This document shows positions 46,268 to 54,705 of a stretch of DNA of 64,000 nucleotides, piece by piece. The stretch is from CAWGCA01 sp963820955 (GTDB taxonomy: Bacteria; Pseudomonadota; Gammaproteobacteria; Chromatiales; Chromatiaceae). Each line of letters opens with the position of its first letter. The first letter of the stretch is position 1. A program made the translations under genes and the position numbers. The stretch lies in contig CAWGCA010000054.1 of NCBI GenBank assembly GCA_963820955.1, forward strand, positions 1 to 64,000. The letters are read 5' to 3'. The notes under the pieces are model-generated. The model did no database searches. It was not told the DNA's origin and saw only the letters and a program-made list of their open reading frames with translations.

Positions 46268-47227
46268 GTGGACCGAGCGTCCCGTCTGGAGAATTTCCCG
46301 ATCTCAATTTTTGCCGTGGTCATGGGGCTGGCCGGGCTGACCCTGGCTTGGGAAAAAGCGCAATCCATCTACGGCATCGACCTACACATCAATGGCATAT
46401 TGATTGGGATAACCGGCGGGCTGTTCCTGCTGCTGCTGGGAATTTATCTGAGCAAGATAGCCCGTTACCGAGCGGCAGTGCTGGCCGAGCTGCGACATCC
46501 GATCAAGTTGAACTTTTTCCCCACTATATCCATCAGCATAATCCTTCTGTCGACTGCCACACTGCAGATGGCACCCCGACTTTCAGAACTCTTGTGGTTC
46601 AGTGGGGGCAGCCTCCATCTCCTGTTCACCTTCTACATCATGAACATATGGATTCACCATGAGCACCTGGAAATCCATCACATGAATCCAGCCTGGTTCA
46701 TCCCGGTTGTCGGCAATATCCTGGTACCCATCGCCGGCCCGGCGCTGGGTTACACCGAAATCTCCTGGTTCTATTTCAGTATTGGCATACTTTTCTGGCT
46801 GGTGCTCCTGGCTATCGTCTTCTACCGGGTACTGTTTCATAACCCGCTGCCGGAACGGCTGATGCCTACCTTTTTCATCCTGATCGCCCCCCCGGCCGTG
46901 GGATTCATCGCCTATACCAAACTCACCGGAGAAATCGAAGGCCCGGCGCGCATACTCTACTATACCGGTCTGTTTCTAACCTTTTTACTGCTGACTCAGG
47001 TGAGGCGTTTTGCCCGTCTGGAGTTTTTTCTATCCTGGTGGGCCTATTCCTTTCCCTTCGCGGCCATTACCATCGGCACTCTGCTGATGTACGACCACAC
47101 CCGCCTGCCGGGTTTTCAGCTGCTGGCTGCGGTTTTCCTCGGGATTCTCACCCTTATCGTTGCCTATCTGAGTTATCGAACTGCAATGGCGGTAAGCCGC
47201 AAAAAGGTCTGTCTACCCGAAGGATAA
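46268..47227 (+). CDS. TDT/SLAC1-family anion transporter (TehA-like)
   Basis: A 319-residue inner-membrane protein with ten predicted helices, of the tellurite-resistance/dicarboxylate transporter family (TehA, Mae1, SLAC1). It begins LENFPISIFAVVMGLAGLTLAWEKA, the family's first helix, with a conserved phenylalanine-rich pore region later (ISWFYFSIGILFWLVLL). It starts at GTG 46268, with GAGGAG seven bases before. Relatives in sulfur oxidisers are proposed to export sulfite or sulfate, and soeABC in this window would generate sulfate. Substrate assignment is inference. A small conserved gene follows 38 bases later. Confidence 0.88.
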   Translation: MDRASRLENFPISIFAVVMGLAGLTLAWEKAQSIYGIDLHINGILIGITGGLFLLLLGIYLSKIARYRAAVLAELRHPIKLNFFPTISISIILLSTATLQMAPRLSELLWFSGGSLHLLFTFYIMNIWIHHEHLEIHHMNPAWFIPVVGNILVPIAGPALGYTEISWFYFSIGILFWLVLLAIVFYRVLFHNPLPERLMPTFFILIAPPAVGFIAYTKLTGEIEGPARILYYTGLFLTFLLLTQVRRFARLEFFLSWWAYSFPFAAITIGTLLMYDHTRLPGFQLLAAVFLGILTLIVAYLSYRTAMAVSRKKVCLPEG

Positions 47228-47265
47228 ACCCCGATTGACATGAAATGGTATAAGGAGCATCTCAG

Positions 47266-47667
47266 ATGAAGCACTCCCTGCTGCAAGAAAAATACCCGGT
47301 GTACACATTGGAAGTGGAAAAGCGGGAAACCAGCTTCACACATGTCGCCGACATTATCGACTATCTCAAACAGTGTATCGAGCACCAAAGCATGGCCAGA
47401 TTCATCGCCATCTTCGATCACTATGCCCACACCAGGGGCCTGGAACAGGGTCAGATCGATGACAGCATACTGGACGCTAAAAACATCGTTTTCTGCTTCG
47501 GCATCACCCTGCCCAACCCTCAGGTGATGGCAGTGCGGCCCCGCTCCATGGGTGTGGTCGAACTGGCTAACAGTTTCGTCATAACCTTCATGGAGGCACC
47601 CATGCCGGTGGCCAATGTCGCCATGGAGGATTGGGCGCAATCGATTAAAAACAGGGCGGCGGCGTAA
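47266..47667 (+). CDS. Conserved small protein, function unknown
   Basis: A 133-residue soluble protein, MKHSLLQEKYPVYTLEVEKRE..., with no signal peptide, transmembrane segment or catalytic motif I recognise. It appears to be a mixed alpha/beta domain and contains the segment FCFGITLPNPQVMAVRPRSMGV. A ribosome site (AAGGAG) precedes it. It follows the TDT transporter by 38 bases on the same strand and may be cotranscribed and under the same palindromic operator. It resembles DUF6858-type proteins by memory only; treat that label as weak. Confidence 0.7.
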   Translation: MKHSLLQEKYPVYTLEVEKRETSFTHVADIIDYLKQCIEHQSMARFIAIFDHYAHTRGLEQGQIDDSILDAKNIVFCFGITLPNPQVMAVRPRSMGVVELANSFVITFMEAPMPVANVAMEDWAQSIKNRAAA

Positions 47668-47715
47668 CCGAACACTGCCAACGCCCATCCGATCGAAGAG
47701 CCCAGTGCTTGGTTT

Positions 47716-48960
47716 TTATTGATTCCCGCGGTCGGTTTCGGGGCTGTAGTGACGCTCCACATACCGTTCCACTATCTTCTGAAACTGCTGCGCAATACCT
47801 TCGCCTTTCAGAGTGACAGTCTTTTTGCCATCCTCGTAAACCGGTGCCACCGGCATTTCACCAGTTCCGGGCAGGCTGATTCCGATGTTTGCATGTTTGC
47901 TCTCCCCCGGTCCGTTGACCACGCACCCCATCACCGCCACCGACATCTCTTCCACACCGGGGTAACGACCATGCCAGAGTGGCATCTGGGCACGTAAATA
48001 ATCCTGTATGTCACGGGCAAGCTGCTGGAAAACAGTGCTGCTGGTGCGGCCGCAGCCAGGGCAGGCCACGACCAGGGGGGTAAAGGAACGCAGCCCCATG
48101 GACTGCAGTATCTCCTGGGCCACCACGACTTCCCGGCTGCGGCTGCCCCCGGGTTCGGGAGTCAGGGAGATTCGTATGGTGTCCCCTATTCCCTCCTGCA
48201 GCAACACCGCCAGCGCAGCGGTGGATGCGACTATACCCTTGGAACCCATGCCGGCCTCGGTCAGCCCGAGGTGCAGCGCATAGTCACATCGGCCGGCCAG
48301 TTCCCGATAGACACCGATCAGATCCTGCACACCGCTCATCTTACAGGAGAGCAGGATTCGGTCTCGCCCCAAACCCAGCTCTTCCGCTCGCTGTGCGTTT
48401 TCCAGGGCGGACACCAGCATGATTTCACGGATCACCTGATCGTTGTCCCTGGGCCGTGCTGCACGGGCATTCTGGTCCATCATACGCACCACCAGTTCCT
48501 GATCCATGGAACCCCAGTTGACACCGATTCGCACCGCCCGATCGTAACGACAGGCCATCTCGATCATAGCGGCAAATTTTTCGTCCCGTTTCGCCCCTCG
48601 GCCCACGTTGCCCGGGTTGATTCGGTATTTCGCCAGTGCCTGGCCACACTCCGGGACCTTTTGCAGCAGCTTGTGGCCATTGAAATGAAAATCGCCAATC
48701 AATGGTACCTCGATGCCCTGGGCGTCCAACTGCTCCCGGATTGCTGGAACACCTCGTGCCGCCGCCTCGGTATTGACCGTGACCCGCACCAGCTCAGAAC
48801 CGGCCTGGGCCAACTCAGCTACCTGGCGAACCGTAGCCGCCACATCCGCGGTATCGCTATTGGTCATGGACTGCACCACAACGGGTGCATCCCCGCCTAC
48901 CTGCACCTTGCCAATCCATACTCCCACCGTGGGATGTCGCCTCAACGGAAAGTCAGACAT
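47716..48960 (-). CDS. ispG: 4-hydroxy-3-methylbut-2-enyl-diphosphate synthase IspG
   Basis: The 414-residue iron-sulfur enzyme of the MEP isoprenoid pathway that reductively converts methylerythritol cyclodiphosphate to HMBPP. The TIM-barrel domain starts with VGGDAPVVVQSMTNSDTAD, and GDFHFNGHKLL is conserved. The C-terminal domain has the cluster cysteines in CPGCGRTSSTVF and MGCVVNGPGES plus the catalytic glutamate. Length is normal for gammaproteobacteria. Upstream on the same strand, behind a terminator, lies the sqr fragment. Confidence 0.97.
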   Translation of the reverse strand: MSDFPLRRHPTVGVWIGKVQVGGDAPVVVQSMTNSDTADVAATVRQVAELAQAGSELVRVTVNTEAAARGVPAIREQLDAQGIEVPLIGDFHFNGHKLLQKVPECGQALAKYRINPGNVGRGAKRDEKFAAMIEMACRYDRAVRIGVNWGSMDQELVVRMMDQNARAARPRDNDQVIREIMLVSALENAQRAEELGLGRDRILLSCKMSGVQDLIGVYRELAGRCDYALHLGLTEAGMGSKGIVASTAALAVLLQEGIGDTIRISLTPEPGGSRSREVVVAQEILQSMGLRSFTPLVVACPGCGRTSSTVFQQLARDIQDYLRAQMPLWHGRYPGVEEMSVAVMGCVVNGPGESKHANIGISLPGTGEMPVAPVYEDGKKTVTLKGEGIAQQFQKIVERYVERHYSPETDRGNQ

Positions 48961-49002
48961 GGGAGTTGCCTATTACATCGAACATGGCCACCAATGATAT
49001 AC

Positions 49003-49030
49003 GAAAAAGCCCGGCACCAGGCCGGGCTTT
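49003..49030 (-). terminator. Rho-independent terminator after the sqr fragment
   Basis: AGCCCGGC pairs perfectly with GCCGGGCT around a five-base loop. On the minus strand it is followed by TTTT, ending transcripts of the truncated sqr gene 25 bases after its stop. Confidence 0.8.
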
Positions 49031-49054
49031 GCGCGGTCGGCAAGAAAAAATGGC

Positions 49055-49369
49055 TTACTTGAGCTTGCCTATGCCGAGCATCTTGAGGATGTATTTCTCG
49101 TAGATGGGCTCCGAGGTTCCTTTCTTCATCTTGCGGATGAAGTACTTCTCGAAGGCGATCTTGGCCATGTGCACCCACTTGCCTTTCTTGAACCAGGCCA
49201 CGTTACGCGGCGGGATCTGGGGCAGGGCAACGAAGGCCGCACCGGTATCGCCCATATCCGCCAGGCAGATGGCGTTCCAGGTCGCCGTGGTGGTGGGTTC
49301 CTGGCCTGCCAGCTCATCGGCGATATTGTGTACGATAGCGGTCACCATTGACTCGATCATATAGCCGGT
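49055..49369 (-). pseudogene. sqr: C-terminal fragment of sulfide:quinone oxidoreductase
   Basis: The last ~105 codons of an SQR/FCSD-type flavoprotein that oxidises sulfide and reduces quinone. The fragment reads TGYMIESMVTAIVHNIADEL, then ADMGDTGAAFVALPQIPPRN, then WVHMAKIAFEKYFIRK and the C-terminal membrane-anchoring helix YEKYILKMLGIGKLK. It agrees with the family up to the threonine encoded at 49367-49369. The codon before it is a TAG, and the sequence beyond matches nothing in SQR. The FAD-binding part and redox cysteines are therefore missing. It still has its terminator. The cut coincides with the 5' loss of the neighbouring kinase gene. Confidence 0.82.
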
Positions 49370-49643
49370 CTAGCAATACGCTAACTGAACCAGTAGATGA
49401 GCAGCAAACCCCCTGGCCGATTGCGCAAGTGTCACCCCAACTGCGGAACAAATTAAAAAGGTTCCAAAATTTGAAGCCGTCGCCCATCAGGAACACATTG
49501 CGGCCCCTGTTGACGAGGCTCCCGATCCGATCATTCAGAAAAGGCAATCAGCTGCCGATGCTGCCGGTCGGACCCGCCCGGTCAATGACCATCCCAAGAA
49601 TAAGGCGGTCAGAAAGCCCAAGCCGAACCAGCCTGCATCTTCG
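49370..49643. other. Junction and lead-in to the kinase-like gene
   Basis: Immediately past the sqr break, a frame continuous with the downstream kinase is open from about 49401 after a TGA. It has no usual start codon before ATG 49644. It encodes a Pro/Lys-rich segment without a recognised domain. The normal N-terminus of the kinase family is not found, so the gene is probably truncated at this junction. Confidence 0.5.
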
Positions 49644-50435
49644 ATGCCGTCAGCCAGGATAGTGGTCCCGGAAGCCGGGCAACATGAGCCCCCGGTGTCG
49701 GATAAGCCATCCAGTCGCCGCCCCATCCAGGTCAGATATTCGGACACAAAGGTTCAGGCCATTGATCTTGAGAAAATGAAAAACAACCGGATATTTTCAA
49801 TTTTTGACGAAATAGAAACAACCAATCAGATAAAAATTCTGCGCACCCAGGTACTCAAAAAGCTGGACGCCATCGGCGGCAACAGCCTTCTCGTGACCAG
49901 TGCCAATCCCTGTGAGGGCAAGACCTTTACCAGCATCAACCTCGGGGTTAGCATCGCCAAGGAGTTCAACCGTACGGTGCTGATCATCGATGCCGACCTC
50001 AGAAAACCCACCAAGCGGCACACGGCATTCTCAACCGACTTTTTTTCCCTTGATGTCGAATTTGGCCTGACGGACTATCTCAAGGAAGAGGCCGACATGC
50101 GCGATATTCTCATCAACCCCGGGATTGAACGACTGACCCTGATTCCGGGAGGCAGACCGGTGGGCAACGCCCCCGAACTGTTGAATTCAAACCGCATGGC
50201 GGAGATGATGAACGAGGTTAAAACCCGCTATGGCTCCCAACGATTGGTGATTGTAGACGGTCCGGCCTTGCTGCCGTTTCCCGACGCCATGATTCTGTCC
50301 ACCTATGTGGATGGAGTGCTGCCGGTTGTCGAACTTGAACGAACACCGGCCGACCATTTGAAACGGATGGCCGAAATCCTTAAAGGGACCCACATCTTTG
50401 GAACCGTGTTGAACAAGAACAAGAACAAGGAATAA
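49644..50435 (+). CDS. CpsD/XrtA-type tyrosine autokinase, probably 5'-truncated
   Basis: A 263-residue P-loop ATPase of the bacterial tyrosine-kinase group that controls exopolysaccharide chain synthesis. A proline-rich N-terminal stretch precedes the kinase domain with TSANPCEGKTFTSINLGVS (Walker A variant), VLIIDADLRKPTK (Walker A') and VIVDGPALL (Walker B). The C-terminus ends in a short Asn/Lys tail (NKNKNKE) without the usual tyrosine cluster, as in XrtA-associated forms. The open frame extends upstream to 49401 but without a start, so the 5' end is uncertain. An outer-membrane beta-barrel gene follows 29 bases later. Confidence 0.78.
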   Translation: MPSARIVVPEAGQHEPPVSDKPSSRRPIQVRYSDTKVQAIDLEKMKNNRIFSIFDEIETTNQIKILRTQVLKKLDAIGGNSLLVTSANPCEGKTFTSINLGVSIAKEFNRTVLIIDADLRKPTKRHTAFSTDFFSLDVEFGLTDYLKEEADMRDILINPGIERLTLIPGGRPVGNAPELLNSNRMAEMMNEVKTRYGSQRLVIVDGPALLPFPDAMILSTYVDGVLPVVELERTPADHLKRMAEILKGTHIFGTVLNKNKNKE

Positions 50436-50464
50436 CCGTTTTTTCTTTTCCAAAGGGTACACTG

Positions 50465-51832
50465 ATGATCAAGTCAGTGTTTTATGGGCAGCTTAACATA
50501 TTGACTCGCCTGACTCATTCAACCCAAATAATCGTTCAGAGGATGACTGCCATGGAGAATTGTAAGAAAAATGAAAAAGATCGGCTGCTCTGGGGTATAA
50601 TTGCCAACATCGGTTCTATTTTTAGTCATTTTTTCAATGGGAAGAACGTCAGGATTGGCAGTTCCTTGTGGAAAGCATTGCAATGTGCTTGGTTGACGAT
50701 CTTACTGGCGTTTTCGGTTGCCTTGCTATGGGAAACCGCTGGTGCTGCGGATGTTAAACTGACGCCCAAATTAGCTGTCGGTGGCGCCTATGATGATAAT
50801 ATTTTTTTTTCGGTGAATGATAAACAAAGTTCTCCAATTTTCACCGTCAGTCCAGGTTTGGAGGTGGACTATCAAACCTTGGTGTCAAATTTTTTGCTAA
50901 AGGCCGACCTGGATATCCTGAATTATCAGGAGGAAAGCGATCTGAACCGAACCAATCAATACTATCGCCTCATAGGGGACCACCGCATCAAAGAAAGGTG
51001 GACCACTGATGTTGATTTCAAATACTACAGTGACACCACCTTAAACACCTATATTCAAGAAACAGGCCGCGTGACTGATCGATTAGGACGGGAATTCCTG
51101 GAGGCAGGAGTAGGGGTGGATTATGATTTAAGCTTGGTGTCGAGTATTGCGGCCGGTTACCGCTTCCAGCATGCCGAGTATGAAGGTGACCGGTACTCCG
51201 ATTTCAGCCGGCACGATGGCCGCCTCGACTATCGACACAACTTGAAAAACCAAGTGGATACCCTCTCCATCGGACCCTCTTACTATTATCGCACGAATGA
51301 TTCTAACGAGATCAACTCGTTCGCCCTTAATTTCGGTTGGGTTAGGAAATGGAGCGACATTACACGCAGTGCGGCCAGTATCGGAGTTCGTTACGCCGAA
51401 ATTGAACGCGAAAATGGTACTGAGGATGACAAGTGGGGCGCAAGAGGGGCCTTGAATATCACTAGACAGGGGCTGGCCTCAAAGACCACCTTTCGCTATT
51501 CCCATGCGCTGAGAACCACAGTGGATGGGGATGACGTAAATGTGGACAACTTTTACCTCACCTATCGCCGTTTGATTACCGAACGGTTTGGCGCAAAATT
51601 CGAAGGCAGGCTCGTTTTCAGTTATGCCTTGTTTGATCAGGACACCCAGATCAACGATGAGAGATACTATTGGCTTGAACCACTTCTGTTTTACCAAATT
51701 ACCGAAGACCTCGATCTGTCTTTGCGTTATCGTTATCAGAACAATCTTGAGTCTCGAGACAACGGCGATCGGACCAAAGAGCGCAACATCGTCTGGCTGC
51801 AACTGAAATATGCCGTGACGATGCCTTTTTAA
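50465..51832 (+). CDS. Outer-membrane beta-barrel protein of exopolysaccharide/PEP-CTERM type
   Basis: A ~455-residue exported protein. A hydrophobic signal segment (WLTILLAFSVALLWETAGA) follows a ~75-residue charged N-terminus, and cleavage is expected before ADVKLTPKLAVGGAYDDNIFF. The rest is a series of amphipathic strands rich in Tyr/Asp/Arg that ends in phenylalanine, as expected for an outer-membrane barrel. The YDDNIFF opening and overall layout match the PEP-CTERM/EPS-associated barrel family (TIGR03016-like). AAAGGG precedes the ATG at 50465. An internal ATG at 50552, after AGAGG, gives a more normal signal peptide. It likely works with the upstream kinase. Confidence 0.75.
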   Translation: MIKSVFYGQLNILTRLTHSTQIIVQRMTAMENCKKNEKDRLLWGIIANIGSIFSHFFNGKNVRIGSSLWKALQCAWLTILLAFSVALLWETAGAADVKLTPKLAVGGAYDDNIFFSVNDKQSSPIFTVSPGLEVDYQTLVSNFLLKADLDILNYQEESDLNRTNQYYRLIGDHRIKERWTTDVDFKYYSDTTLNTYIQETGRVTDRLGREFLEAGVGVDYDLSLVSSIAAGYRFQHAEYEGDRYSDFSRHDGRLDYRHNLKNQVDTLSIGPSYYYRTNDSNEINSFALNFGWVRKWSDITRSAASIGVRYAEIERENGTEDDKWGARGALNITRQGLASKTTFRYSHALRTTVDGDDVNVDNFYLTYRRLITERFGAKFEGRLVFSYALFDQDTQINDERYYWLEPLLFYQITEDLDLSLRYRYQNNLESRDNGDRTKERNIVWLQLKYAVTMPF

Positions 51833-52000
51833 ATTGTCCAAAGCGGAACGAACTGGATAGATTACCAGAAGGCGCCAATATCGACTTAAACAACTTTTTA
51901 TCATCGAAGTTCCACCACAATCGCGTTTTCCCCGTAAGCCTCGGTCTCGCTAAAAAAACATTTGCGAGGCCGTCATTATTTAGACAATAGGAATTTTTAA

Positions 52001-52912
52001 TTGAGAAGAAAAATTGCACATATTAAGCAAAACGCTCGTTCTTGGTATGAACATTTTTCAATTATGGCATTCGGTAAACCTGCAAAAACACGATTCATTA
52101 TTTTAACGAGCCCTAGAAGTGGTTCCAACCTGCTGTCTAAACTTTTGCACAGTCACCAGAACATTGTGATGTATCCGGAAATCTTCAACCTGTTTGCAGT
52201 TTCAAGGACTGATTTAGATCGTATTCTTACCGACCCTCAGGCCTATTTAAAAACCTTTTATGAAAAAAAAAATCTTCCTTCAAAAGCCGCGGTTGGGTTC
52301 AAGATTTTTTACAGTCAAGCCAATGAGATTCAGTTGCGTCCTGACTTAAACCTTGCTTTATGTCTGCCTGAACCTGGAGAAAGATGGAAAAAGAAAGTTG
52401 CCGACGTTCAGAACTATTTAAAGCATAATCACGATACCGAAAAGATTGCCAAAGGGTTCAAAGAAGCCTGGAACTTTTTGAAGTCAGATACATCGATAAA
52501 GATCATCCACTTGACACGAAAAAATAAGTTAAAACAATTTCTTTCCCTTTACCGGGCATCATTAACCGATCGGTGGAAAAGCTATGATAAAAATAAACTG
52601 GAAGATAAGCCTCTATTTTTGAAATACGAAGATTGCATAAATTTTTTTTGCAAGTATCGCTCATGGGAGCGTGAGTTTGACGAAATTTTTTACAAACACA
52701 ATAAGATGCCGATTATATATGAAGATTTTGAAAAAAACAAAAATAAGGTTCTAACAGAAGTTCAAGATTTTTTGGGGGTACCCATACGAAGGGATTTGAG
52801 CACCAGTTTGGAAAAACAAGGTAGGAAACCGCTTCAGGATGCAATTGCCAACTACGATGAGCTGAAAATTAAATTTAAAAACAGCAAGTGGGAAAATTTT
52901 TTTGAAGATTAA
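52001..52912 (+). CDS. PAPS-dependent sulfotransferase-like protein
   Basis: A ~303-residue protein with a P-loop-like 5'-phosphosulfate-binding motif, FIILTSPRSGSNLLSKLLHSH (residues ~32-52), typical of Stf0/carbohydrate sulfotransferases. A second conserved segment, SIKIIHLTRKNKLKQFLSLY, fits the 3'-phosphate-binding region (IxLxRxN). The start is TTG at 52001, or ATG at 52064. The gene is very AT-rich and lysine-rich compared with the left part of the window. It would sulfate a sugar or lipid, possibly the exopolysaccharide made by the neighbouring genes. Confidence 0.75.
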   Translation: MRRKIAHIKQNARSWYEHFSIMAFGKPAKTRFIILTSPRSGSNLLSKLLHSHQNIVMYPEIFNLFAVSRTDLDRILTDPQAYLKTFYEKKNLPSKAAVGFKIFYSQANEIQLRPDLNLALCLPEPGERWKKKVADVQNYLKHNHDTEKIAKGFKEAWNFLKSDTSIKIIHLTRKNKLKQFLSLYRASLTDRWKSYDKNKLEDKPLFLKYEDCINFFCKYRSWEREFDEIFYKHNKMPIIYEDFEKNKNKVLTEVQDFLGVPIRRDLSTSLEKQGRKPLQDAIANYDELKIKFKNSKWENFFED

Positions 52913-53090
52913 ATCGTACGAAAACACAGGCAGGGAATCGGGACAAATGATGACCCGATTCTTCGAGGTTGTGCAAAGGTCTCGCTTGATAAGTTCGTTG
53001 CGGTCAGGCCTCTGTTGGCGGGTTACAGTTCGGACTGGCGGCCAGCTCGGAAGCGATAAATCGAGACAACTATCGGAACCGCCAACGAAG

Positions 53091-54431
53091 CTAACGAGGA
53101 ACCGCCTTGTTGGCGTTTATTCTGCGTTCTTTCTTGATGAGCCCCTCGAGCGATGATAAATGGTCACCCCTGTTGAGAATCCTGTTTCTCACCTTTCGCC
53201 AGGGCCAGTGGGGCCGCTGTGCCCAAATAAGACCGGCCAGGCCGGACACATGCGGGGTGGCCATGGAAGTGCCACTGAGATAACCATATTTATTTCCAGG
53301 CATTGTACTTAGGATATCGGACCCGGGGGCGGCGACATCAACAGCGGTGGGGCCCCAGTTGGAGAACCATGAAAGGTCATCGCCGCAATCCGTGGATGCA
53401 ACCGCGATGATGTTGCTGATCAGGTAAGAGGAAGGGTAGTGGGGAGTCACATCATTGTCTCTTTGGGCGTTGCCCGCAGAAGCCACAAACAGGATTCCTT
53501 CTTGCTTCAATTGCCGGATGGTTCGCTTTAGGGCGACCGAGGCGCCGCCGCCGCCCCAACTGTTGTTTGTCACTCTGATATCGTGGCCATGATTTTTCTT
53601 CATGTCCAGGACGTACTCCAAGGCCTCGATCGCGCCCGATGTAAATCCAGATGCCTGAATCGTCGAGAAATTTCAGGGCCATGATCCTGGCCTGCCACAT
53701 CACCCCCACAACCCCGCGATCATTGTCGCCTACCGCCCCGATCGTTCCCGCCACATGGGTACCATGGTAGTGATCGTCCATGGGGTCACTGTCGCCATTA
53801 ATGGTATCGATTCCGTACACATCATCCACATAGCCATTGCCATCGTCGTCAAACCCCGCAATGCCTTTCTTTTCAGCCTTGTTGACCCAGATATTGCGCT
53901 TCAGGTCCTTGTGGTTGTAGTCTATGCCCGTATCGATAACGGCAACGATGAAATCCCGCGAGCCCGTGGTCTTGTTCCAGGCCTTCGGCGCATCGATATC
54001 CGCATCGGCTGAACAGCCTCTGCCGCCGGGGTTATGCAGACCCCAGAGACGAGCAAATTTCGGATCGTTCGGTGTTGGTCAGGCCATCGGCTTGATAAAC
54101 ATAATTGGGTTCGGCAAATTCTATCCATTCGTTCTTTCGGTAATACGCAACGGCCGCATTAACTGAAAGCGTTGGTGGCAAATCAACGAGCAGGATGCCC
54201 GTTTGCGGAAATTCCTTGACTGCCTTCATTCCGGCGCGGGCGCTAAGACTCATTACTCGATTTCAGTGGCGGGGACGGACGTTTTCACAAGAATTTGATT
54301 AGACATATATTTAATACCGTTGGTATCCGTAGTAATTCTCCTGCTTTCGGCCCCAGCGTGGTCCATCCTGTGAAAAACCAGAATAAAAAAAACCGTAAAA
54401 AAGACACAAGAACACGATTCATATTTCTCAT
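53091..54431 (-). pseudogene. Subtilisin-like (S8) protease with propeptide, frameshifted
   Basis: A secreted serine protease. From the minus strand: a signal-peptide-like segment (MNRVLVSFLRFFLFWFFTG), an I9-type propeptide (ILVKTSVPATEIE), and the linker KFARLWGLHN. The catalytic domain follows, with Asp in VAVIDTGIDYNHKDL, His in HGTHVAGTIGAVGDND, the SAGNA oxyanion loop and Ser in SGTSMATPHVSGLAGLIWA. These pieces lie in different frames. I see shifts near 54075 and 53658, and at least two more within the propeptide region (54250-54360). All catalytic residues survive, so decay seems recent. The C-terminus ends at 53091. Confidence 0.82.
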
Positions 54432-54705
54432 GTGAAAGCCATGTACCCTTTCGCTGGAGGAGTACGCCTCATACAATCGTGGAAGCAATTTCGATCGCAA
54501 GTTCCGGCAAGCGTGGTTAATTAATTCGATTCACTATCGATATCACCATTGAAAGCGCCAAGTTACAGTACGGTCAATGGCGTGCCAGCCGGAGCCGAAA
54601 GTGGAACCGATTCTAAACCATTTTGTGGCAGACTGCAACCACGCTTTGCAGAGAGAGAAACTCTTTCACTATCTTACCATCATTTCTTTTCTAAAGACGG
54701 GAATT

